From positions 1 through 46,248 of the forward strand of contig CAKSOB010000002.1 of NCBI GenBank assembly GCA_934476545.1: a stretch of 46,248 nt of DNA, in the 5' to 3' direction. Of the stretch, positions 40,281 to 46,248 are shown in pieces. Numbering within the stretch: the stretch's first letter is position 1; each line of letters begins with the position of its first letter. This stretch comes from an uncultured Eubacteriales bacterium. GTDB lineage: Bacteria; Bacillota; Clostridia; Oscillospirales; Acutalibacteraceae. The notes beneath the pieces are model-generated. The model was not told where the DNA came from and searched no databases. It saw only the letters and a list, made by a program, of their open reading frames with translations. The position numbers were made by a program, and so were the translations under genes.

Positions 40281-41891
40281 ATGAAACGATTTCGTTGTTT
40301 GGCAGTGCTTTGCGCGGTGCTTATTTGTTGTGGAATCTTGGGGGCAACGGTTACGCAAGTGCCGGTTTTGGCAGCAACAGTCCAACAAACAGAGCGCTAT
40401 TCGCCCTATCGCACCACACAGAAAATCTCCTACTATTCTGCGCCAAAAGCCTCTGCTAAAGCGGTGGGAACGTTTTCCAAAGGCAAAACCATTGCAGTGG
40501 TAAAGGGCAGCAAGCGGCAGGTGGGAGCAACAACTTGGTATCAGGTTCGCATCGGCAGCAAACGGTACTATGTTAAGAATACCGGTATCAAAAAAATTGC
40601 CGTTGCCCGTCCCTCGGTGAACGGTGCCTTGCGGGTCAAAGGAACGAAATTAGTGGACAAAAACGGGGAAACGGTGCAGCTTCGTGGTATCAGCACCCAT
40701 GGTATTGCATGGTTCCCACAATATATCAATGCCTCCTGTTTTCGGCAGCTTAGCCAAGATTGGAACGTGAACTGTATTCGTCTGGCAATGTATACGGAGG
40801 AATACGGCGGTTACTGTTCCGGCGGTGACCAAAAGGCACTGGAGGATTTAATTGTAAAGGGCGTAAAGTATGCCAAACAGCAAAACTTATATGTGATTGT
40901 AGACTGGCATGTTTTGTCCGACGGGAATCCCAACGCCCATTTAAAAGAAGCAAAGCAATTCTTCAAGCGCATTTCCGCTCGTCTAAAGGACTATAACAAT
41001 GTGCTGTATGAAATTTGCAATGAGCCAAACGGCGGTACCACTTGGCAGCAAATTCGCAGTTACGCTAATAAAATCATTCCGCTGATTCGCAAAAATGCCC
41101 CGAACAGCGTGATTATTGTGGGAACACCCACTTGGTCCCAAGGGGTAGAGGAGGCAGCCAAAACACCGTTGAAGCAGAAGAATCTGCTGTATGCTCTGCA
41201 CTTCTATGCGGCGACCCATAAGAGCGAGCTGCGGAACAGTATGATTCGTGCCAACAAAGCCGGACTGCCGATTTTTGTATCGGAATTTGGCATCAGCGAA
41301 GCCAGCGGCAACGGTACGGTAGATACTGCCGAGGTAAATCGTTGGGTGACTGCCATGGAACAGCGGGGAATCGGCTACATGATGTGGAATCTTTCTAATA
41401 AAGACGAAGCCTCCTCCTTGCTCAAATCTTCCTGTACCAAGACTGCTAACTTTTCCGGCAGTGATTTAAGCGCATCGGGAAAGTGGCTGTATCGTTTGCT
41501 GACAGGCTTGAGCGCACCGTCTGCATCCGGCAGTAGCAGCACTGCCACAGGCGGAAGCGCTACGTCCGATTCACAGCCGACTCAAACGGTCACAGGCAGT
41601 ACAGGGAAAGTGACGCATCAAGCAACCTTGGTGAATCAGTGGACTTCCGGTGATACCACGTTCTATCAATATACATTGAAGGTATCCAATGTAAGCAGCC
41701 AATCGGTAGATTGGACGGTGTCCCTGTCCTTTAACAGCGCCATTGCTCTGCAAAGCAGTTGGAACGGTAACTTTACCGTGAAAGGAAAGACGCTTCGCAT
41801 TACAGGCGCAGACTATAACAACACCGTTGCAGCCGGTGCAACGATATCCGATATGGGATTTATCGTGTCAGGCGGAAAACTTTCCAAATAA
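40281..41891 (+). CDS. secreted GH5 endoglucanase with SH3-like and CBM2 modules
   Basis: 536 residues. A Sec signal peptide (about 1-32, ending PVLAA). A bacterial SH3-like module (about 42-112; TQKISYYSAPKASAKAVGTF). A GH5 TIM barrel (about 115-410): QLRGISTHGIAWFPQYIN, YVIVDWHVLSDGNPN, acid/base E248 in EICNEPNGG, YALHFYAATHK, and nucleophile E335 in FVSEFGISE. A Ser/Thr/Gly linker (about 412-440). A C-terminal family 2 carbohydrate-binding module (about 442-536) with exposed Trp residues (VNQWTSGD, SSWNGNF). It cleaves beta-1,4-glucan; the exact substrate is inference. There is no dockerin, so it acts as a free or wall-associated enzyme. Confidence 0.92.
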   Translation: MKRFRCLAVLCAVLICCGILGATVTQVPVLAATVQQTERYSPYRTTQKISYYSAPKASAKAVGTFSKGKTIAVVKGSKRQVGATTWYQVRIGSKRYYVKNTGIKKIAVARPSVNGALRVKGTKLVDKNGETVQLRGISTHGIAWFPQYINASCFRQLSQDWNVNCIRLAMYTEEYGGYCSGGDQKALEDLIVKGVKYAKQQNLYVIVDWHVLSDGNPNAHLKEAKQFFKRISARLKDYNNVLYEICNEPNGGTTWQQIRSYANKIIPLIRKNAPNSVIIVGTPTWSQGVEEAAKTPLKQKNLLYALHFYAATHKSELRNSMIRANKAGLPIFVSEFGISEASGNGTVDTAEVNRWVTAMEQRGIGYMMWNLSNKDEASSLLKSSCTKTANFSGSDLSASGKWLYRLLTGLSAPSASGSSSTATGGSATSDSQPTQTVTGSTGKVTHQATLVNQWTSGDTTFYQYTLKVSNVSSQSVDWTVSLSFNSAIALQSSWNGNFTVKGKTLRITGADYNNTVAAGATISDMGFIVSGGKLSK

Positions 41892-41936
41892 AGAAAAGAG
41901 AAACTCCGACAATCCATCCAAAGAATAAAACAAACC

Positions 41937-41972
41937 GCTTGTGAGGAAACGTTCCTTGCAGGCGTTTTTTTG
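41937..41972 (+). terminator. terminator after the GH5 gene
   Basis: GCTTGTGAGGAA (41937-41948) pairs, with some G-U pairs, with TTCCTTGCAGGC (41952-41963), followed by GTTTTTTT. Confidence 0.8.
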
Positions 41973-42027
41973 CATCATGATTTGTCCCCCTTCTGCATAC
42001 AGATGAGTAGGAAAGGGAGGAATGGAT

Positions 42028-43188
42028 ATGAAGGATCGAATGATTGGGCGAGCAGGGGTGTTCCTTTTTTCATTACTGTTCTTATGGGTGTTAGTTGCAT
42101 CGGGATGGAGTCGAGCATCTGCTTTAACGGATACGGACATCACAGCGCCGTCTGCCATTTTGTTGGAACCGGTAAGCGGTCAGGTGCTTTATGAGAAAAA
42201 CTGTGATGAACAGCGTCCCTGCGCTTCTATCACAAAAGTAATGACGTTGCTGTTGGTGATGGAGGCGATCGAAAACGGACAGCTTTCGTTGGAAGAAACG
42301 CTGACTGCCAGTGAACACGCCGCTTCCATGGGTGGGTCTGACATTTGGCTCAAGCCGGGAGAAGAAATGAGCGTGGATGATTTAATCAAATCCACCGTTA
42401 TTATGTCTGCCAATGATGCTGCTGTTGTATTAGCAGAGCGGGTGGCAGGCAGTGAATCGGACTTTGTGGCAAAAATGAATCGTCGGGCAAAAGAATTGGG
42501 TATGGAAAATACCGTCTTTAAAAATTGCAACGGACTGGATGAAGAAGGGCATTTGACCACTGCCAGAGATGTGGCGTTGATGTCGGCGGAGTTAATCAAG
42601 CATAAAAAGATTTTTGACTATACCTGCACCTGGATTGACTATGTGCGGGATGGAGATACCCAACTGGTGAATACCAATAAATTGATTCGCAGCTACAAAG
42701 GCATTACCGGATTAAAAACCGGAACTACCAGTCAGGCAGGAAGCTGCATCACCGCTACGGCAGAGCGGAACGGATTAAAGTTGGTAGCGGTAGTATTAGG
42801 CTGTGATACCACACAGCATCGCTTCTCCGATGCCGCAGCCTTGTTGGACTACGGTTATGCCAACTGGGCGGTCATCACACCGGAAGTACCGGAGCTGCCT
42901 CAACTTTCGGTGAAGAACGGGTTATCCCCTTCTGTATCGCTGAAAGCATCCCTGCCGGAAAGTGTGTTGGTGGAGAAAGGAACCGTTTCCGAGTTGAAAT
43001 CGGAAATTGCCGTAGAAGAGTTTGCCGAAGCCCCTGTGGTAGAGGGAGAAACGATGGGAACCATTCGATTTACCACGCCGGAGGGACAGGAATTGACTAC
43101 CGTTCCCATTGAAGCGGCGGAATCTGTGGCGAAATTAGATTTTGGGGCTTGCTTCCGAATTTTGTTCCAATCATTGCTCAGTATGTAA
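42028..43188 (+). CDS. dacF: D-alanyl-D-alanine carboxypeptidase (DacF/PBP5 type, peptidase S11)
   Basis: 386 residues from the ATG at 42028, which has GGGAGG 7 nt upstream; the ATG at 42022 is too close to that site. A signal or anchor helix (about 8-30). Active-site motifs in order: SITK with S67 and K70, SAN in VIMSANDAA, and KTG in GLKTGTTSQAG. A C-terminal PBP5-like beta domain follows (about 285-370). It trims the terminal D-Ala from peptidoglycan side chains. The dacF-type name is tentative: four Clostridia paralogs (DacA, DacB, DacF) are hard to tell apart from sequence alone. Confidence 0.93.
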   Translation: MKDRMIGRAGVFLFSLLFLWVLVASGWSRASALTDTDITAPSAILLEPVSGQVLYEKNCDEQRPCASITKVMTLLLVMEAIENGQLSLEETLTASEHAASMGGSDIWLKPGEEMSVDDLIKSTVIMSANDAAVVLAERVAGSESDFVAKMNRRAKELGMENTVFKNCNGLDEEGHLTTARDVALMSAELIKHKKIFDYTCTWIDYVRDGDTQLVNTNKLIRSYKGITGLKTGTTSQAGSCITATAERNGLKLVAVVLGCDTTQHRFSDAAALLDYGYANWAVITPEVPELPQLSVKNGLSPSVSLKASLPESVLVEKGTVSELKSEIAVEEFAEAPVVEGETMGTIRFTTPEGQELTTVPIEAAESVAKLDFGACFRILFQSLLSM

Positions 43189-43235
43189 CATATGGATAAA
43201 TTTTAAAAATTCGCACAAAATAGTTGGTTTTTAGC

Positions 43236-43264
43236 TTGCATTATTTGTCAAAATATAGTAAAAT
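43236..43264 (+). promoter_or_regulatory. pgi promoter
   Basis: TTGCAT (43236-43241), 17-nt spacer, TAAAAT (43259-43264). The ATG is 50 nt downstream. Confidence 0.55.
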
Positions 43265-43313
43265 AAAATCAAATTAAGGATCTTAAAAAACAGAACGGAC
43301 AGGGGGAACAAGT

Positions 43314-44654
43314 ATGTCGATTCATGTAGATTTGCAACATTTGGAGGGGTTTGTGGCAGACCACGAATTTTGTGGTATTGCCAATCAGGTGAAAGCTGCC
43401 CACGAAGCGCTCCACAGTGGAACCGGTTTGGGAAATGACTTTATTGGTTGGGTCGATCTGCCTACAAACTACGACCATGAGGAATTTGCCCGCATTAAGC
43501 AAGCGGCGGAAAAAATTAAGTCCGATACCGATGTATTTATTGTGATTGGTATTGGCGGCTCTTATTTGGGTGCCAGAGCAGCCATTGAGTTTTTGAAGTC
43601 CAACAATTATAACGCGCTGAAAAAAGATACACCGGATATTTACTTTGCCGGCAATAACATCAGTTCTGCTGCGCTCAGCGAATTGATTTCTATTTGTGAG
43701 GGAAAGGATATTTCCATCAATATGATCTCAAAGTCCGGCACTACTACCGAGCCGGCCATTGCATTCCGTGTGTTAAAAAAGCTGTTGGAGGATAAATACG
43801 GCAGGGAAGAAGCCAAAAAGAGAATTTACTGCACCACCGACAAAGCCAGAGGTACCTTGAAAAAATTGGCTACGGAAGAAGGCTACGAAACCTTTGTGGT
43901 GCCGGATGACGTAGGCGGTCGGTTCTCCGTGTTGACAGCCGTAGGCTTGCTGCCAATCGCCGTTAGCGGCGCAGATATTGACGCTTTGATGGCAGGCGCA
44001 CAAGAAGCACAAGCAGAGTACAACAATGAGGATTTAAAGACCAACGAATGTTATAAGTACGCCGCCGTTCGGAATATTCTGAATCGGAAGGGCAAGGATA
44101 TTGAGCTGTTGGTCAGCTATGAGCCGTGCTACACCATGATGTGTGAGTGGTGGAAGCAACTGTATGGCGAGAGCGAAGGTAAAAACGGCAAGGGAATTTT
44201 CCCGGCTTCCGTTATCTTCTCCACCGATTTGCACTCTATGGGACAATATGTGCAGGATGGTCGCCGCAATCTCTTTGAAACCGTGGTGCTTTTTGAGAAA
44301 GCAAAGCAGGAAATCTACATCGGCAACGACCCTGATAATGTAGACGGCTTGAACTTCTTGGAAGGCAAGTCCATGGCATACATCAACCGCAAAGCCTTTG
44401 AGGGAACCGTTTTGGCGCACAACGACGGCGGCGTTCCGAACGTAGTGATCAGCGTTCCGGATTTCTCCGAGCATTCTTTGGGCAAGCTGTTCTACTTCTT
44501 TGAAAAGGCTTGCGGCATTTCCGGTTATCTGTTGGGGGTAAACCCATTTGACCAACCAGGCGTAGAAAGCTACAAGAAGAATATGTTTGCACTGTTGGGC
44601 AAACCGGGATATGAGGCAGAAAAGGAAAAATTGGAAGCAAGACTCCAAAAATAG
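43314..44654 (+). CDS. pgi: glucose-6-phosphate isomerase
   Basis: 446 residues, the Firmicutes-type length (shorter than the 550-residue enteric form). It interconverts glucose-6-phosphate and fructose-6-phosphate. Sugar-phosphate loop SKSGTTTEPAIAFRVLK, GIGGSYLGARAAIEFLK near the start, VPDDVGGRFSVLTAVGLLPI, and the catalytic region from SYEPCYTMMCEWWKQLYGES to the C-terminus (FDQPGVESYKKNMFALLG with the catalytic lysine). AGGGGGAAC precedes the ATG. It is monocistronic. Confidence 0.97.
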   Translation: MSIHVDLQHLEGFVADHEFCGIANQVKAAHEALHSGTGLGNDFIGWVDLPTNYDHEEFARIKQAAEKIKSDTDVFIVIGIGGSYLGARAAIEFLKSNNYNALKKDTPDIYFAGNNISSAALSELISICEGKDISINMISKSGTTTEPAIAFRVLKKLLEDKYGREEAKKRIYCTTDKARGTLKKLATEEGYETFVVPDDVGGRFSVLTAVGLLPIAVSGADIDALMAGAQEAQAEYNNEDLKTNECYKYAAVRNILNRKGKDIELLVSYEPCYTMMCEWWKQLYGESEGKNGKGIFPASVIFSTDLHSMGQYVQDGRRNLFETVVLFEKAKQEIYIGNDPDNVDGLNFLEGKSMAYINRKAFEGTVLAHNDGGVPNVVISVPDFSEHSLGKLFYFFEKACGISGYLLGVNPFDQPGVESYKKNMFALLGKPGYEAEKEKLEARLQK

Positions 44655-44716
44655 CACTTTTCGGCTGTCGAATTCGGAAAAGATCAAAAATAAATAAAAA
44701 TTATTTGTAAAATGTA

Positions 44717-44746
44717 TTGATTGGAAATCGTATTGTGTGATATGAT
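44717..44746 (+). promoter_or_regulatory. promoter of the small P-loop gene
   Basis: TTGATT (44717-44722), 18-nt spacer, TATGAT (44741-44746). The ATG is 61 nt downstream. Confidence 0.6.
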
Positions 44747-44807
44747 GGTAACGACACGATACAGAAGTGCGCAAAATTAAAACTAATGGAAATAGGAGGA
44801 GTTTATC

Positions 44808-45224
44808 ATGGTAACTCTGATTGTTGGAAAAAAAGGCGCCGGTAAAACAAAGAAGCTGGTAGATCTTGCAAACGAAGCTACAAAGAACGCAAGCGGCAAC
44901 GTTGTAGTGGTAGAGGTAAAGACAAAGCTGACTTTGGATATTTCTCACGAGGCTAGACTGATCTCTCTGGAGCCATACAACGTATCCGGTGCAGAAGCAC
45001 TGTACGGTTTTGTAGCAGGTATCTGCGCAGGCAACTATGACGTGCAGGAAATTTTCGTAGATTCCGTTCTCCACATTCTGGGCAATGACGCGGAGCTGGC
45101 TGCTTTCGTAGAGAAGATAGAGACTCTGGCAAAGATGGCAGAAACAAAGGTTACTTTCTCCGTATCTATGGCAGAGGAAGAGCTTCCTGAGGCTGTTAAG
45201 TCTTTCGCAACCATCGTTGCATAA
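44808..45224 (+). CDS. small stand-alone P-loop NTP-binding protein
   Basis: 138 residues. A Walker A motif near the start, GKKGAGKT (G7-T14), in MVTLIVGKKGAGKTKKL. A Walker-B-like strand with aspartate appears in QEIFVDSVLHIL (about 78-90). There is no switch, sensor or accessory domain. Small proteins like this recur in Clostridia and are sometimes mislabelled as PilT-like; the function is unknown. AGGAGG lies before the ATG. Codon choice is more uniform than in nearby genes, hinting at high expression. It is monocistronic, between pgi and yceD. Confidence 0.75.
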   Translation: MVTLIVGKKGAGKTKKLVDLANEATKNASGNVVVVEVKTKLTLDISHEARLISLEPYNVSGAEALYGFVAGICAGNYDVQEIFVDSVLHILGNDAELAAFVEKIETLAKMAETKVTFSVSMAEEELPEAVKSFATIVA

Positions 45225-45265
45225 GCTGCTTACATAGCAAAAACAGAGAATGATGTTGTCGCCGG

Positions 45266-45290
45266 GGCGCCGCTTCGGCGGCAGCTTTTT
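45266..45290 (+). terminator. terminator after the P-loop gene
   Basis: GC-GCCGC (45267-45273) and GCGGC-A-GC (45278-45285) form a GC-rich stem with a TTCG tetraloop, then TTTTT. Confidence 0.75.
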
Positions 45291-45342
45291 ATGAAGGTAT
45301 TGGAATCTTGTTATCTTTTTGTCATCTTTAGAGAAATTATGG

Positions 45343-45371
45343 TTGACAAAGCGATACAAAGCCGATATAAT
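45343..45371 (+). promoter_or_regulatory. consensus promoter of yceD-rpmF
   Basis: TTGACA (45343-45348), 17-nt spacer, TATAAT (45366-45371): both hexamers perfect. Confidence 0.9.
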
Positions 45372-45398
45372 ATTTTAGTGAAGCGTTGAGGTGGAAGT

Positions 45399-45875
45399 AT
45401 GCTTCTTGCATTAAAAAAGCTTTTTACAGGCGAAGCGACCTGTGTGCCGTTCGATTATATGCTGGACTTGGACGACCCACAAGTTGAAGGTCCGGTACAC
45501 GTTACGGGGCAGGCGGTCAGTCAACCGGAGGGAGTTTCTCTCCTAGTTACGGCAGACTTTACCCACAGTGTATCCTGTGATCGGTGCGCCGAACTTGTAA
45601 AGAGCGGGAAACAATATCACTTTAATCACGAGTTGGTTCAAGAACTGCACAGCGAGGACAACGAAAGTTATGTTCTGGTGGAAGAGCAGGAATTGGATTT
45701 GGACGAGTTGGTTCGGGCTGATATTTTGCTGGAGCTTCCCACAAAGAATTTGTGCAAACCGGACTGTAAAGGGCTTTGCCCGAAGTGCGGCACAAATTTA
45801 AACAGCGGAAGCTGTGAGTGCGATACGCGTCAGATAGACTCCAGATTGGAGATCTTAAAACAACTGATAGATTGA
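45399..45875 (+). CDS. yceD: YceD family (DUF177) protein
   Basis: 158 residues. C60-x-x-C63 in SVSCDRCAELV is the conserved YceD knuckle. LDELVRADILLELPTKNLC leads into a cysteine-rich tail (CKPDCKGLCPKCGTNLNSGS, then CEC), as in the Firmicutes branch. YceD has been linked to 23S rRNA accumulation and nearly always precedes rpmF, as here (28-nt gap). GAGGTGG precedes the ATG. Confidence 0.92.
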   Translation: MLLALKKLFTGEATCVPFDYMLDLDDPQVEGPVHVTGQAVSQPEGVSLLVTADFTHSVSCDRCAELVKSGKQYHFNHELVQELHSEDNESYVLVEEQELDLDELVRADILLELPTKNLCKPDCKGLCPKCGTNLNSGSCECDTRQIDSRLEILKQLID

Positions 45876-45903
45876 GGATCCTATTGTAAGGAGGTGCTGA
45901 ACC

Positions 45904-46086
45904 ATGGCTGTACCAAAGAGTAAACTGTCCAGCGCAAGACAGAACAAAAGACGTTCCAACGTATGGAAGCTGACTGCTCCTACTCTCGTGCACTGCCCAA
46001 AGTGCGGTGAGTACAAAACACCTCACAGAGTATGCGGCAACTGCGGCTATTACAATGGCAGAGAAGTGGTTAAGAAGGACGCGTAA
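45904..46086 (+). CDS. rpmF: 50S ribosomal protein L32
   Basis: 60 residues. The MAVPKSKLSSARQNKRRSN start is typical, with zinc cysteines C31, C34, C44, C47 in CPKCGEYK and CGNCG. It is the zinc-containing C+ form. AAGGAGGTG lies upstream of the ATG. It is co-transcribed with yceD and ends in a terminator. Confidence 0.98.
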   Translation: MAVPKSKLSSARQNKRRSNVWKLTAPTLVHCPKCGEYKTPHRVCGNCGYYNGREVVKKDA

Positions 46087-46112
46087 GCGTTTTTCCGAAA
46101 TCTGCAAAGCAT

Positions 46113-46143
46113 AGAGAAGGAGCAATCCTTCTCTTATTTTTTT
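46113..46143 (+). terminator. terminator after rpmF
   Basis: AGAGAAGGA (46113-46121) pairs with TCCTTCTCT (46126-46134) around GCAA, followed by TATTTTTTT. Confidence 0.9.
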
Positions 46144-46173
46144 CAAATTTTCCAGAAAAAGGAGGCGATTCCT

Positions 46174-46248
46174 GTGGCAGTACGCATTATGGAGGTTGTA
46201 CCCAACAGTTCTGCCGACAAAGCCGGGATTCAATCCGGCGAAACCTTG
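46174..46248 (+). CDS. DUF512/PDZ-type protein, 3' partial
   Basis: A GTG start at 46174 with AAAGGAGG upstream opens a frame that runs off the window. The 25 visible residues (AVRIMEVVPNSSADKAGIQS, then GETL) match the PDZ-like N-terminus of clostridial DUF512 radical-SAM-associated proteins. Only the first module can be seen, so another PDZ-containing protein is possible. Confidence 0.6.
   Translation, partial: MAVRIMEVVPNSSADKAGIQSGETL

Noticed and set aside
41971..42005. sigma-F/G promoter for the D,D-carboxypeptidase gene
   Set aside because: GCATC and CATACAG are present, but the spacing is 19 nt and the -10 has two mismatches.
44034..45359. 441-codon open frame on the minus strand
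   Set aside because: It runs antisense through pgi and the P-loop gene and across a terminator; its translation has no family features.
1..46248. tRNA, rRNA, CRISPR, insertion sequence or prophage
   Set aside because: No cloverleaf with CCA-adjacent stem, no regular direct repeats with spacers, and no transposase or integrase reading frame was seen.

Overview
The window looks like chromosomal DNA of an anaerobic, spore-forming Gram-positive bacterium of the class Clostridia, most likely an Oscillospiraceae/Ruminococcaceae-type gut or cellulolytic organism. The grounds are an alpha/beta small acid-soluble spore protein, a gerA-type germinant receptor operon, a PdaB-like deacetylase, DivIVA/SepF/YlmH division genes, a tryptophan T-box, a C-terminal dockerin module, a GH5-CBM2 cellulase, and strong AGGAGG ribosome binding sites with TTGACA-N17-TATAAT promoters. 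The family assignment is inference from gene content; no rRNA is present. I see no insertion sequence, prophage, CRISPR array or tRNA gene.

Layout. 1-11.3 kb (+): a partial HlyD-like adaptor, then yggS, sepF, ylmH, divIVA, ileS, lspA, an RluD-family synthase, a ComEA-like protein, a membrane-anchored dockerin protein and a left-handed beta-helix protein. 11.4-22.5 kb: short mixed-strand units, including DUF1294, a GH10-like hydrolase, mtaB, an HPr-like protein without the active histidine, an ABC-F ATPase, a helical bundle protein, a TIM-barrel isomerase, nrdR, a Dabb protein, pcrA and DUF1836. 22.5-23.5 kb: the frameshifted remains of an MMPL-type exporter C-terminus, then two tandem 49-52 residue genes encoding paralogous peptides with a coiled coil and a CLPGFNEC tail. 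This pair is the most novel-looking item. 23.6-30.4 kb: a complete trpEGDCFBA operon behind a promoter and a T-box leader with a UGG specifier. Most junctions overlap by 4-8 nt, so translation is probably coupled.

30.5-43.2 kb is rich in sporulation genes. It holds gerKA-gerKB-gerKC (-), a divergent DUF421-DUF4363 pair (+), an FtsH-like protease (-), a SASP gene (-), glpK (+), a pdaB-like gene (-), the GH5 cellulase (+) and a DacF-like D,D-carboxypeptidase (+). Two back-to-back sigma-G-like promoters lie between gerKA and DUF421, and a sigma-E-like promoter precedes pdaB. 43.2-46.2 kb: pgi, a small P-loop protein, yceD-rpmF, and the first codons of a DUF512/PDZ-type protein that runs off the window.

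How it fits together: the first block links cell division, isoleucyl-tRNA charging, lipoprotein maturation and rRNA/tRNA modification, as in many Firmicutes. The trp operon would be induced by uncharged tRNA-Trp. The spore block supplies germinant sensing, DNA protection and peptidoglycan remodelling. The GH5 enzyme and the dockerin protein point to polysaccharide use at the cell surface.
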